A DNA stretch of 64,000 nt from Chitinophaga sancti (GTDB lineage: Bacteria; Bacteroidota; Bacteroidia; Chitinophagales; Chitinophagaceae): the NCBI RefSeq assembly GCF_034424315.1, contig NZ_CP139972.1:3100001-3164000 (forward strand), written 5' to 3'. Positions 1 to 10,339 of the stretch are shown piece by piece; position 1 is the stretch's first letter, and the number at the start of each line of letters is the position of its first letter. A model generated the notes under the pieces. The model did no database searches and was not told the origin of the DNA. It saw nothing but the letters and a program-made list of their open reading frames with translations. A program made the position numbers and the translations under genes.

Positions 1-3000
1 TAAGCTATCAGACGCTTGTGACCATTTCCATCTTCACGTGCGATCACAATACCCTGATCCAGTAAAGAACAGTTATTTAGCACCGCTGTTACCTCACCCA
101 GCTCTATACGATAGCCACGTATCTTTACCTGATCATCCATACGGCCCAGGTATTCAATATTCCCATCGGTTAACCATCTCGCCACATCCCCCGTCCTATA
201 CAGACGTCCTTCACCAAATGGATTCGTAATAAACTTCTCTGATGTCAGCTGGGGTCTGTGTAAATACCCCGTTGCCAGTCCCACTCCTCCGATATACAAT
301 TCTCCCGATACGCCTACAGGCACAGGCCTTCCCGAAACATCCAATATATAAAGACTTGTATTTGGGATAGGACGGCCAATAGAAATGCCCGCATCCGTAG
401 GGATCAGCTGATCCCCGGTATTGAATGTATATACACTACAGCCTACTGTCGCTTCTGTAGGCCCATATTCATTAATAATATCAACGGAAATACCTTTATC
501 TGACAGGAACTCTACATCCTTCAGATGCAAGGCCTCTCCTCCTAAAACGTATTTATAAGTTAGCCCCTTCAGTTGTGCTTCTTCTACACTATTTCCCAGT
601 ATCGTCATATGACTGGGAGTAAGCTTAATAAAATCATATGGGGCATACCTGACCAGATTCGGATCTGCAAAAGCATCCAAGCCCTTACGGTCTGCTATCA
701 CCGCATATTTCCCAACTAACAGGGGAACATAAAAAGCAGTTATAGCCGCATCAAAAGTGGGCGGCAGATGTATATAGCTACCTGCATGAGCGCCTTCTAC
801 CGAATAGGCCGCAATAGCATGGGCGATATAATTATTCAGGCTCTGATGAGTAATGGCTACTCCTTTAGGCTGTCCGGTAGAACCGGAAGTATAGATCACA
901 TAAGCCAGATGGTGGATACTTATCTGCCTGTAAGGTGCCGCCAGAGGTCCTTGTTCGATCTTTGACCATTCTTTATCCAGTACGACAGCACGTTCCTCAT
1001 CAAATAAATGAGCATAATTTTCTGTGGTAATGACAGCAGCAGCCCGGGTATCTTCCATCATATAAGCAATACGCTCCAGTGGGTAAGCCGGATCCAGTGG
1101 CACATAAGCCGCCCCTGCCTTCATAATGCCCCATATGCTCACCATCATATCTATCGACTGGTCCATACATACGGCTACCAGCGCTTCCTGTTTTACCCCT
1201 TTTGCGCGCAGGTAATGAGCTACCTGATTGGCACGTACATCCAGCTCTCTGAAAGTAATGGTATGTTCTCCATATACCAGCGCAGGCTGTTCCCCATTCC
1301 TTTCCACCTGCTCCTCAAATAGCGTTACCACTGTTATATCCTGCGGGTAGGATTGTAGTGTATTATTAAAGTCCGTCAATAACTGCTGCCGCTCTTTATC
1401 TGTAAGTATTGATACGTCGGAAATCTTTATGTCCCTTACCCTCAACAATTGTGGTACTATCACTTCAATGTGGCCCCTGATCATTTCCACGTATGCTTTA
1501 TCCAGCAATGCACTGTTATAGCCCAGATCAAAACGAAGCCCCGGTTCCTGATCTACTGCTGTAACGGTCAGCAGATAGTTGGTGCGCTCTTCCAATTCGA
1601 TCTTCCCTATGGAAAGCAGTGGTGCCTCCTCCGTATCCATCTTTGGATAGTTTTCAAATACCAGGATCGTATCAAATGGCTCTCCGTTTAATCCAACCCA
1701 GCGTTGAATCTCATTCAATGAAGTATACTGATAACGACGTGCTTCCGTATGTTCTTTTTGTAAAGACCGTACCCAGTCGACGAACAGCTCATCTTCTGCT
1801 ATCCTGCTACGTAAAGGAAGGTTATTGATATATAGGCCTACCCTTCTTTCTGAAGCCGCTAAATCTGAAGGACGTCCGGATACAACGACACCAAATACAA
1901 CGTCGTTATTCCCAGTGTACCTGCTCAGCAACAATGACCAGATACCTTGTACAAAAGTATTCACCGTGATCTGGTGCTGCTGGCAATATTCCCTTACCTG
2001 TTTAGTCAAAACAGGTCCAAACAATAACTGCTCATGTTTCACAGCAGCCCCACCTTTGTTCCGCTGATGATCGGATACATTCGCGGCAAAAGGCAACAGG
2101 GTCTTCTGCTCCAGGTTGGACATATAGTTTTTCCAGAAAGACATCGCAGCATGATGATCAGTACCTGCGATATAGCGGATATAATCTCCATATTGATCCT
2201 TAGGCCTGCTTTGGGGCGTACGTCCTCTGGAATAAGCCGCGTAAGCCTGCTGGAAGAAGGCTATCAGTGAGGTATTGGACCAGCCATCCAGAATAATATG
2301 ATAGTGTGTCCACACCATTTTGTACAGCTGCTCACTCAGCCGTATCAGGGTGATCCGCATTAATGGCGGTTCCTGGAAGTTAAACCCACGTTGCAGGTCG
2401 GCCGCCAGGAAAGCTGTCAGATGAGTTTCCTGCTCTTCCTCACTGAGATAACTATAATCCAGTACCTCAAATGGCAGGTTCACTTTATTGAATACAACCT
2501 GTACTGGAATGCTCAGCGAATCTGCAAAAAATCCACTCCTCAGAATGGTATGATGTGTCAACAGGTCTTCCCATGCAGCAGCAAATGCGTTCAGATCAAT
2601 ACCCTGGGGGAAATCCATCTTTAACTGCTCTACATAGGCCTTTCCATCCTTATCATACAGGTAATGGAACAACATTCCCTGTTGTAAAGGACTGAGCCGA
2701 TATATATCACTGATGGTATCCCTGCCGAGTTTATTCAGGAAAAGGGATAATTCTTTATACCCGACTTCCGGCACCAGTCCATAGTCCGATGGCGTGTGCT
2801 CCCTTTCACCGAGCTCACGGCAATGGGCTATCAGCTCGCTTAAATGATGAATAAAAGATGCCGACAGCTTAGTAATCGTCTGCGCATCATATTGTTCGTG
2901 AGAATAGTTCCAATGTAACGTCAATACGCCATCTCTGATAATACTGTTGATATCCAGCTTCCTGCTAAAAGGAAATGAGCTGCCGATGTTACTGCCGGTA

Positions 3001-6000
3001 GTCTCTGTAGCACTGTGTATCCATGTATCTGGCGACACTACATTATCTGCCTGTCCCAGATAGTTAAATACGATATCCCATTGCCCTTCTGACAAATGAT
3101 TCTCTGGATGCAGATAACGTAATAATCCATATCCAATACCTTTCTGCGGTACATGGCGCAATTGCTCTTTGATGCTTCTGATATGATCTGCCGGCGTGGC
3201 AAGATCCTCAGTATTGAGTAATAAAGGATACAAGCTGGTGAACCACCCTACTGTATTACTGGTATCCATCTTCCCATTTACAAATTCCCTTCCATGTCCT
3301 TCCAGCCCTATCAGCACTTTGGACGATCCTGTCCATGCAAATAATGTCTTCGACAAGGCACTTAATAAGATATCATTGATCTCTGTATTATAAGCATTAT
3401 TCACTTCCAGCAACAGCGATCGGGTCAGATCCTTATCCAGCTGTACCGTGTGATGCACACGGGTGGCGGCGGTATTATTACCAGCCCTATCTACTGGCAA
3501 TGGGGTATAATGAGAGATGACTTCTTTCCAGTAAGCTAACTGAGATGTAACAATCGGGCTTACCGCATACGCTTTCAGCGCATACGCCCACTGCCGGTAA
3601 GAAGTACTCTTTTTCCCAAGATGGATGGCATCTCCTGCCACCACCATCTTCAATGCTGTCTGGAACTGTTCCAACAGGATACGCCATGAAACACCATCCA
3701 CTGCGAGGTGATGGATCACCAGTAATAAACGGTTATAGCGCTCAGAAGATGACGTCTTGATCAACACTCCTTTTATCAACAGGCCTTTCTCTATATCCAG
3801 GCTACTCTGGTAATCATCACATAAAGCTGTAATACTACCTGTCAGCTCCATTTCTTCCAACGCTGACAGCCTATCGCTATACCGTTGTATCCAGTCATCC
3901 GCTGACCGCTCATAAGCAAATCGTAACGCATCATGCTGTAATATCAGTGCTTTCCATACATGCGACAACTGTGTAATAGTGATCGCTTTTTCTATACTTA
4001 ATAACTGTGACTGATTATAATGGGAACGGTGGTCATAATCTAATTCCAGAAACCATCGTTGTATCGGCAACAACGCAGCTTCTCCAGTCAACATTCCCTG
4101 CTCTGCACTTACCTCTTCCTGTTCTTCTTTCGCCTTTGCCGCCAGCGTAGCAATCGTCTGGCATTCAAAGATATCACGTGGATGCAGGGTCAGCCCATAA
4201 CGACTGGCACGGCTGACTACCTGTATACTGATAATAGAATCACCCCCCAGCTCAAAGAAGTTATCATGGATCCCGATACGTTTTGCATGCAACAGCTCCT
4301 GCCATATCATCACCAGCTGCTCTTCTATTTCATTCCCCGGGGCTTCATATTCATTTGAAACCAACACTGACAAATCCGGATCTGGCAATGCTTTCTTATC
4401 TACCTTTCCATTGGAAGTCAAAGGCAATGCAGATAATTCTACCAGTAATGAAGGCACCATGTAATCTGGTAACCGCTGTTTCAGATAAGCCAGGATACCT
4501 TCTCTGTCATACCGACCCACTGCCACTATAAAAGCGATAAGCCGCTTATGCCCTCCCGCATCTTCACGTGCCACGACAATGCCCTGATCCAGTAAAGGGC
4601 AGCTATTTAGTACGGCTGTAATCTCACCCGGCTCAACCCGGTATCCACGGATCTTTACCTGATCATCCACACGCCCCAGGAACTCAATATTCCCATCAGC
4701 CCTTCTCCGCACCCAATCTCCGGTCTTGTACAGCTTCCTATTAGTATCCTTGTCAAAAGGATTTATAATAAATTGCTCCCTTGTAAGCGCATCTCTGTTC
4801 AAATATCCTTTGGCAACTCCAGCTCCTCCGATTAACAATTCTCCCGGTACTCCAACAGGACATAAAGCGCCATTCCTGTCGACTATAAATATCTTCGTAT
4901 CCGAGAAAGGTTTCCCTATCGGAACAATCTCATAAGCCCCATGTGGATCCACTTTATGTAAAAGCTTTCCGATGGTAGTTTCCGTAGGACCATAGTGATT
5001 AACGATCTTAATATCTGGTGCAGCTGCATAAATGCTTTTCAGGATGCCGGCAGGTAACGCTTCACCACCAAATATGATCATACGTGCCGGCAATAATATC
5101 CGACCATTCAGCTCCAGCGATTTCCAATAAGAAGGTACGATCTTGATGCAATCTATCGCATGGGTATGGAAATAGGTATGTAAAAGAGGTGGTGAGGTCA
5201 GCGTATCCTTCCTGAATAAATGAAGGGCACCTCCCGTAGCCATGGCTGGATATAATACAGTATTGCCAAGATCAGTAGCGATGGTAGACATCAGACCGAA
5301 AGACCGGCTCTCCCCTAAATCCGTATTTTCAAGCAGACCATGCACATAATCCATGATGTTCTGATGAGTGATCATTACACCCTTTGGAGTACCGGTTGAT
5401 CCGGAAGTATAGATCACGTATATCAGCTGATCTGCCTCAATCGCGGGCAATGGTGTTTTTTTAGGCTCAGGCAATGCCTGATCTACAAGGATAGTTGTCA
5501 GTGGCTTTCCATGCAGCAATGCCTGCCCAATACTATCCGTCACAGCCATTGAAGCACTTGTATCAGCAATAATATAATCAATCCTCTCCTGTGGGTAATC
5601 CGGATCCAGTGGTACATAAGCAGCACCCGCTTTCAGGATACCCAGGATCGCTGTAATTGTCATTTCCATGGATTCACCCATGCACAGTAATACAAGGCTA
5701 TCCTTTCCCACTCCCTGGGTTATTAAATGACGCGCCAGCCTGTCCGACTGACTCCTGATTTCCGCATAGGTCAGTGTCTTACCTTCAAAAACAACAGCAG
5801 TAGCTTCAGGAACTTCAATGGCCTTCGCATCAAAAAGATCTACAATAGTCCCCGAAGCAGGATAAGTCACCAGTACATCATTGTATTGGCTGATCAGCTG
5901 CTGCTCTTCTTTTGGATCCAACATCGCCAGTGCACCTATACGCTGCCATGGATCTATAACAACAGCCGACAGCAATGCTGCATAGTGCGAATGCATGCGT

Positions 6001-9000
6001 TCTATAGTATCTTTCCTGAACAGATCCGGACGATACTGTATATCTACACTCAGCCCTTCTGCAGTTTCTGTCATGCTACAGGACAGATCAAACCGGGATG
6101 TTCCCAGCTCAAACGGGATTGTTGAGAAATGAACATCTCCGATGTTGGATTGCGAGACACCAGCATTATTCTGTAATACAAACAATACCTGAAAAAGGGC
6201 TGTGCGGTTAAGTTCCCGCAAAGCACCTACAGCATCCACCACCTTTTCAAAAGGCGTATCCTGATGCTCATAGGCTTCCAGTGTTGTATCCTTCACCCGG
6301 GCCAGTAGCGATTTAAACACTGGATTATCTCCCAGATCACTACGCAGTATCACCGTGTTCACAAAAAATCCGATCAGTGACTCAATCTCCTGCCTGTCCC
6401 TGTTGGCTACAGGCACACCCACACTGATATCCTCCTGACCAGAATATCTATATAACAAAACCTTAAACGCAGCCAGCAGGGTCATGAAAAGAGTAACTCC
6501 TTCACGTTTTGAAAGCGCCTCCAATTGCGTCTTCAGCTCATTCGGAATAGTAAAATGCAGGGTATTCCCTTTTACACTTTTTGCTGCCGGCCGGGAAAAG
6601 TCCGTAGGCAACTCCAGCGAAGTGATCCCTGCCAGTTTATTTTTCCAGTAGGATAGTTTTCTATCCAGTAATTCCCCCTGCAGATGATGGCGTTGCCATA
6701 TAGCATAATCCGCATATTGTACAGATAACGCAGGCAATATAGCAGGCCTTTGTTCCTTAGCAGACTGGTACAGCTCTATCAGCTCATTTACCAGTAATGG
6801 CATAGACCAGCCATCGGCTATAATATGGTGCATAACCATCACCAGTATATGTTCATGGGAAGAGCGCCTTATCAACCTTGTCCTCAGCAAATGCTCTCCC
6901 GACAGATCAAAAGGTCTGGACGCAAATTCATAAATGATACCGTTCAGATTAGTACTATTATCTTCTATGAGCTCCAGTGGGTATTGTCCTTCCTCCAGTA
7001 TACGCTGATAAACGACTCCATCTTTTTCTTCAATCACAGAGCGTAATACCTCATGACGGTTTACCACGCCTGAGAAAGCAGCAGATAACACCTTCCAGTC
7101 AAGTTCTCCTTCCAGCTTTACCACTACCGGAATATGATAATGGCTGCTACCTTCTATGCGATGGATCAGCCACAAACGTTCCTGAGAAAAGGACAATGGT
7201 AACCGATCTTTCCTATGCTGAGCAGTGATCTTAGACAAGGAAGCAGCTTTATCCTGATTGCTGATCAGTGTACTTAATGCTGCTACAGTAGCATGGGTAA
7301 ATAGATGCTTCAGTGGCAGATCCACTAAAAGCTCACTCCTGATGGCAGCAGCTATACGTGTGGCAGTAATAGAATTTCCACCCCATTCAAAAAGGTCGTC
7401 CGTCACCCCGATCTCCTGTGTACCCAGCACGTCCTGCCAGATCTTCAACAGCTTTTTACTTTGCTCATCAGACGGCGCTACATACCCTTCTCTTATTCCG
7501 CCTGCTCTTACTGCGGGCAATGCTTTCTTATTCACCTTTCCATTTGGTGTCAGCGGTAAAGCCGGCAAATGCACAAAAAAAGCAGGGATCATATATTCCG
7601 GCAAAGTACTGAGCAATGTCAACCTTAATGATGCCTTATCAATGGGAGCTGAAGCAACATAATAAGCGATCAGTACAGGTGCATTATTTACCTTACCAGC
7701 GACAACAACAGATTGCTGTATAGCATGAAAACCACGCAGCAATGCCGTCTCTATTTCCCCAGGCTCAATGCGATATCCACGTATCTTCACCTGTTCATCT
7801 CTTCTGCCCAGGAACTCAATATTCCCATCTGGCAGCCATTTTCCCAGATCGCCGGTATCATACATCCTGCTTCCGGATACAAACGGATCCCACACAAATT
7901 TCTCTGCCGTAAGTGCCGGATTGTGTATATAGCCTCTTGCCACGCCCACACCTGCTACATAAATATTTCCACATACACCCACAGGAAGTGGCTGTAGCTG
8001 TTCATCCAGAATATAAACAGACAGGTTTGCAATAGGCTTACCTATAGGAATAGATAACCTGTCACTATCACCCTCCGTTACTTTGTAAATACTTGTACAT
8101 ACTGCACACTCAGTAGGACCATAAGCATTATAACAGGCTATTCGCTGTGCAATAGCAGCGGAACGCTGCACATGCGCCGCTTCTCCCGCTTCGATCACAC
8201 ATCGTATACCTGCGAGATCTTCATCACTCACCAGATCCAAATAGCTCGGCGGGAAAGTTACTACTGTAGCTGCACTCGTACGCAGATATGACCCAAACAA
8301 AGCAGGATCTTTCAACATTTCTCCCGGTGGGATAAGCAGACATGCACCACTGTACAATGCCATCATGATCTCAGAAACAGAAGCATCAAAGGAAACAGAA
8401 GCAAACCAAACCACTCTGTCAGCAGCACTGATCCCGAACTGCCGGATTTGCTCCAGCGACATATTCACATTGCTCCTATGTTCCACCATCACGCCTTTGG
8501 GAACGCCGGTAGAACCAGAAGTATAGATCACATAAGCAAGATCTCCTGGACTTACTGGCAGTTGCAGGTCGCTATCAGATCCGTCTGACACCTCCCATCC
8601 ATCCATCATCACACATTCTATATTTCCTTCCTGTATAGCAGCTGTCTCAGCGACCATCAGCTTCAGTTGACTATCTTTGATAATATAGCGTATCCGCTCT
8701 TCTGGATATTGCATATCTATAGGCAGATAGGCAGCGCCAGTTTTTAAGACTGCCAATATAGCCACCAATGCTTTTGCAGACTTGGGCAACAATATCCCAA
8801 TCACATCATCTGCACCCAGCTTATAATGGTTAACGAGATAATGAGCGAACTGATTCGCCTTCTTATTCAGCTCCCCATAAGTAAGCACCGTATCACCCTG
8901 CATAAGGGCTATTTCATCTGGATGCGATCGCACCTGTTCTTCAAACAAGCTGACGATGGTAGCCTCCTCAGGATATGATCGGGCTGTATTATTAAATTCC

Positions 9001-9698
9001 TGCAACACCTGTTCCCGCGCTGCATTTGTCAGGATGGGCAACTGCCCGGGATGGGTATTGACATAAGCATCCATTCCTGTGAGCCACCGTCTGTAATTAT
9101 TTAATACCCCCTCCGCAATATGCTTATCTGCAAACCTTGGAGAATACTGTATCCCAATAGCGATATCTCCCTGTTGCATTTTCTCAATACGAAGCTCAAA
9201 GTGTATAGCAGGGCTACTCAATTTTCCTACTACAGGACCACTTATTCCAAAAGGTGTGAGCTGATCAAAACGTTTCTCTCCTAATTTCCTGTGCAATAAA
9301 ATTGGGTCATACTCCGCATACTGGCGTACTTCCATCAACTCACTGCTCACTATTGAAAGCGCCTCCTTAAAAGAATTTGCACCTGCAGTATGGCAGGTGA
9401 ACAATACAGGATGAGTACTACCATTCAGCTCTCCGGCAAAGCTATCTGCAGAAAAAATAGTTCCTTCAAAATCGCGGAAATATCTTTTCAATAACAGTAT
9501 ATAAAGCGTCAGAAAAACTGCATACTCAGCCAGTGGCTGCTCGCGGGTGATCTTCCTGAAATAGCTCAGCTGCTGAGTACTGATCAGCAAACGCTCAGTT
9601 GCAAGCAGGGCTTCACCTTCAGACGAAAGCACCTCCTTGTCTTTTATTTTGCTTTTCCAGTAATCTTCTAGCAGTTTATGTTGGATATCGTTGATCAT
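1..9698 (-). CDS. Non-ribosomal peptide synthetase, N-terminal ~3,232 codons (3' end outside window)
   Basis: Multimodular NRPS. The start is the ATG at 9698 (protein begins MINDIQHKLLEDYWKSK), and no stop is reached before the left edge. Approximate domains by residue: partial condensation (C) domain 1-225; A1 230-735 (YTSGSTG near 392); T1 740-803 (core WGGNS, for the usual LGGHS/LGGDS); C2 810-1247 with HHIIADGWS; A2 1263-1773; T2 1790-1853 with LGGDS; epimerase (E) 1870-2313 with HHLAVDGVSWR; C3 2327-2763 with HYHIILDGWS; A3 from 2777, cut. Each module adds one amino acid, carried on the phosphopantetheinylated serine of its T domain; the E domain converts residue 2 to the D form. Hand-aligned pocket residues suggest an aromatic residue, then Asp, then Asn. 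The first C domain lacks its N-terminal half and its HHxxxDG motif. Release domain and product cannot be seen. No tailoring genes flank this end. Confidence 0.97.
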   Translation of the reverse strand, partial: MINDIQHKLLEDYWKSKIKDKEVLSSEGEALLATERLLISTQQLSYFRKITREQPLAEYAVFLTLYILLLKRYFRDFEGTIFSADSFAGELNGSTHPVLFTCHTAGANSFKEALSIVSSELMEVRQYAEYDPILLHRKLGEKRFDQLTPFGISGPVVGKLSSPAIHFELRIEKMQQGDIAIGIQYSPRFADKHIAEGVLNNYRRWLTGMDAYVNTHPGQLPILTNAAREQVLQEFNNTARSYPEEATIVSLFEEQVRSHPDEIALMQGDTVLTYGELNKKANQFAHYLVNHYKLGADDVIGILLPKSAKALVAILAVLKTGAAYLPIDMQYPEERIRYIIKDSQLKLMVAETAAIQEGNIECVMMDGWEVSDGSDSDLQLPVSPGDLAYVIYTSGSTGVPKGVMVEHRSNVNMSLEQIRQFGISAADRVVWFASVSFDASVSEIMMALYSGACLLIPPGEMLKDPALFGSYLRTSAATVVTFPPSYLDLVSDEDLAGIRCVIEAGEAAHVQRSAAIAQRIACYNAYGPTECAVCTSIYKVTEGDSDRLSIPIGKPIANLSVYILDEQLQPLPVGVCGNIYVAGVGVARGYIHNPALTAEKFVWDPFVSGSRMYDTGDLGKWLPDGNIEFLGRRDEQVKIRGYRIEPGEIETALLRGFHAIQQSVVVAGKVNNAPVLIAYYVASAPIDKASLRLTLLSTLPEYMIPAFFVHLPALPLTPNGKVNKKALPAVRAGGIREGYVAPSDEQSKKLLKIWQDVLGTQEIGVTDDLFEWGGNSITATRIAAAIRSELLVDLPLKHLFTHATVAALSTLISNQDKAASLSKITAQHRKDRLPLSFSQERLWLIHRIEGSSHYHIPVVVKLEGELDWKVLSAAFSGVVNRHEVLRSVIEEKDGVVYQRILEEGQYPLELIEDNSTNLNGIIYEFASRPFDLSGEHLLRTRLIRRSSHEHILVMVMHHIIADGWSMPLLVNELIELYQSAKEQRPAILPALSVQYADYAIWQRHHLQGELLDRKLSYWKNKLAGITSLELPTDFSRPAAKSVKGNTLHFTIPNELKTQLEALSKREGVTLFMTLLAAFKVLLYRYSGQEDISVGVPVANRDRQEIESLIGFFVNTVILRSDLGDNPVFKSLLARVKDTTLEAYEHQDTPFEKVVDAVGALRELNRTALFQVLFVLQNNAGVSQSNIGDVHFSTIPFELGTSRFDLSCSMTETAEGLSVDIQYRPDLFRKDTIERMHSHYAALLSAVVIDPWQRIGALAMLDPKEEQQLISQYNDVLVTYPASGTIVDLFDAKAIEVPEATAVVFEGKTLTYAEIRSQSDRLARHLITQGVGKDSLVLLCMGESMEMTITAILGILKAGAAYVPLDPDYPQERIDYIIADTSASMAVTDSIGQALLHGKPLTTILVDQALPEPKKTPLPAIEADQLIYVIYTSGSTGTPKGVMITHQNIMDYVHGLLENTDLGESRSFGLMSTIATDLGNTVLYPAMATGGALHLFRKDTLTSPPLLHTYFHTHAIDCIKIVPSYWKSLELNGRILLPARMIIFGGEALPAGILKSIYAAAPDIKIVNHYGPTETTIGKLLHKVDPHGAYEIVPIGKPFSDTKIFIVDRNGALCPVGVPGELLIGGAGVAKGYLNRDALTREQFIINPFDKDTNRKLYKTGDWVRRRADGNIEFLGRVDDQVKIRGYRVEPGEITAVLNSCPLLDQGIVVAREDAGGHKRLIAFIVAVGRYDREGILAYLKQRLPDYMVPSLLVELSALPLTSNGKVDKKALPDPDLSVLVSNEYEAPGNEIEEQLVMIWQELLHAKRIGIHDNFFELGGDSIISIQVVSRASRYGLTLHPRDIFECQTIATLAAKAKEEQEEVSAEQGMLTGEAALLPIQRWFLELDYDHRSHYNQSQLLSIEKAITITQLSHVWKALILQHDALRFAYERSADDWIQRYSDRLSALEEMELTGSITALCDDYQSSLDIEKGLLIKGVLIKTSSSERYNRLLLVIHHLAVDGVSWRILLEQFQTALKMVVAGDAIHLGKKSTSYRQWAYALKAYAVSPIVTSQLAYWKEVISHYTPLPVDRAGNNTAATRVHHTVQLDKDLTRSLLLEVNNAYNTEINDILLSALSKTLFAWTGSSKVLIGLEGHGREFVNGKMDTSNTVGWFTSLYPLLLNTEDLATPADHIRSIKEQLRHVPQKGIGYGLLRYLHPENHLSEGQWDIVFNYLGQADNVVSPDTWIHSATETTGSNIGSSFPFSRKLDINSIIRDGVLTLHWNYSHEQYDAQTITKLSASFIHHLSELIAHCRELGEREHTPSDYGLVPEVGYKELSLFLNKLGRDTISDIYRLSPLQQGMLFHYLYDKDGKAYVEQLKMDFPQGIDLNAFAAAWEDLLTHHTILRSGFFADSLSIPVQVVFNKVNLPFEVLDYSYLSEEEQETHLTAFLAADLQRGFNFQEPPLMRITLIRLSEQLYKMVWTHYHIILDGWSNTSLIAFFQQAYAAYSRGRTPQSRPKDQYGDYIRYIAGTDHHAAMSFWKNYMSNLEQKTLLPFAANVSDHQRNKGGAAVKHEQLLFGPVLTKQVREYCQQHQITVNTFVQGIWSLLLSRYTGNNDVVFGVVVSGRPSDLAASERRVGLYINNLPLRSRIAEDELFVDWVRSLQKEHTEARRYQYTSLNEIQRWVGLNGEPFDTILVFENYPKMDTEEAPLLSIGKIELEERTNYLLTVTAVDQEPGLRFDLGYNSALLDKAYVEMIRGHIEVIVPQLLRVRDIKISDVSILTDKERQQLLTDFNNTLQSYPQDITVVTLFEEQVERNGEQPALVYGEHTITFRELDVRANQVAHYLRAKGVKQEALVAVCMDQSIDMMVSIWGIMKAGAAYVPLDPAYPLERIAYMMEDTRAAAVITTENYAHLFDEERAVVLDKEWSKIEQGPLAAPYRQISIHHLAYVIYTSGSTGQPKGVAITHQSLNNYIAHAIAAYSVEGAHAGSYIHLPPTFDAAITAFYVPLLVGKYAVIADRKGLDAFADPNLVRYAPYDFIKLTPSHMTILGNSVEEAQLKGLTYKYVLGGEALHLKDVEFLSDKGISVDIINEYGPTEATVGCSVYTFNTGDQLIPTDAGISIGRPIPNTSLYILDVSGRPVPVGVSGELYIGGVGLATGYLHRPQLTSEKFITNPFGEGRLYRTGDVARWLTDGNIEYLGRMDDQVKIRGYRIELGEVTAVLNNCSLLDQGIVIAREDGNGHKRLIA
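31..170 (-). repeat. Diverged direct repeat inside NRPS: A3 copy (partner 4561-4700)
   Basis: Bases 31-170 and 4561-4700 match at about 116 of 140 positions by hand count. Both encode the A8 region of an adenylation domain (IRGYR...GE, then LLDQGIVxAREDxxGHKRLIA). The similarity is higher than between these domains elsewhere and points to module duplication or gene conversion within the gene. Confidence 0.75.
4561..4700 (-). repeat. Diverged direct repeat inside NRPS: A2 copy (partner 31-170)
   Basis: Second copy of the A8-region repeat described at 31-170, about 83 percent identical by hand count. It lies in the A2 domain just upstream of the second carrier domain. Confidence 0.75.
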
Positions 9699-10339
9699 GC
9701 TGGTCAACTTTAACAATTATCAAATAACAAAAGGTATAGACATGATGATCCCAGGTCAGTTATTCAAAGGAATAACGTACTACATTTCGCCAGGCACCCT
9801 GTAGAACAATACAAAATCAGACACGACATATCAGGCAAGACACGTCATGACAAACAGATACTCTATGGGCATATGCTGGTGGAAAGAATGGGAACAATTA
9901 AGTGAAGTACTTAGGCTTACCAAATTCAATACAGATAGTGCCTTTACACTCTAAAGGTTAAAAATGTAACACTTCTGCTGAATAGTAGTTACAGTATGTT
10001 CAGGAAAATTGAGCTCTGTACCGGGGTAGGACGCTGAGTAATACATTTATCACAAGCTTTAACAACAACTACGGGAACTTTCGGGTAATGGTAGTGACAT
10101 AAGGGTTCTTATTTTGAGTTTAAAAAAATGGGTTTGCATAGATATCAGGTGGTCAATTCAAGGCATAGTAACGCTACTATAAGTACCATTCCTGTATTTG
10201 CAAGACGAGAAATAATGAGTATGAGGAGGCAATAATAGCGAATAATTTGAATTGCACAAAAAAATTTTAAGGGGGAGTTTAATGTTTAATAAAGAAATAT
10301 GGCAGCAGTATATGGATAACCTTGCTTTTATTTTTAGAA
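9699..10339. other. Gene-poor interval upstream of the NRPS
   Basis: About 640 bases without a convincing gene. It must hold the NRPS promoter, reading leftwards. A weak TACCTTTTG (minus strand, near 9730) resembles the Bacteroidota -7 element but with an extra T and no well-spaced -33 partner. The right half borders a transposase remnant and may be degraded insertion-sequence DNA; no terminal inverted repeats or target duplication could be made out. Confidence 0.5.

Noticed and set aside
1..9698. Many plus-strand open frames up to ~140 codons opposite the NRPS
   Set aside because: They run antisense to a continuous, well-conserved coding frame and encode no recognisable domains.
9847..9954. 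35-codon plus-strand ORF starting MTNRYSMGICWWKEWEQL
   Set aside because: No start signal, no neighbour in operon spacing and no known pattern; it lies in the NRPS promoter region and is probably chance.
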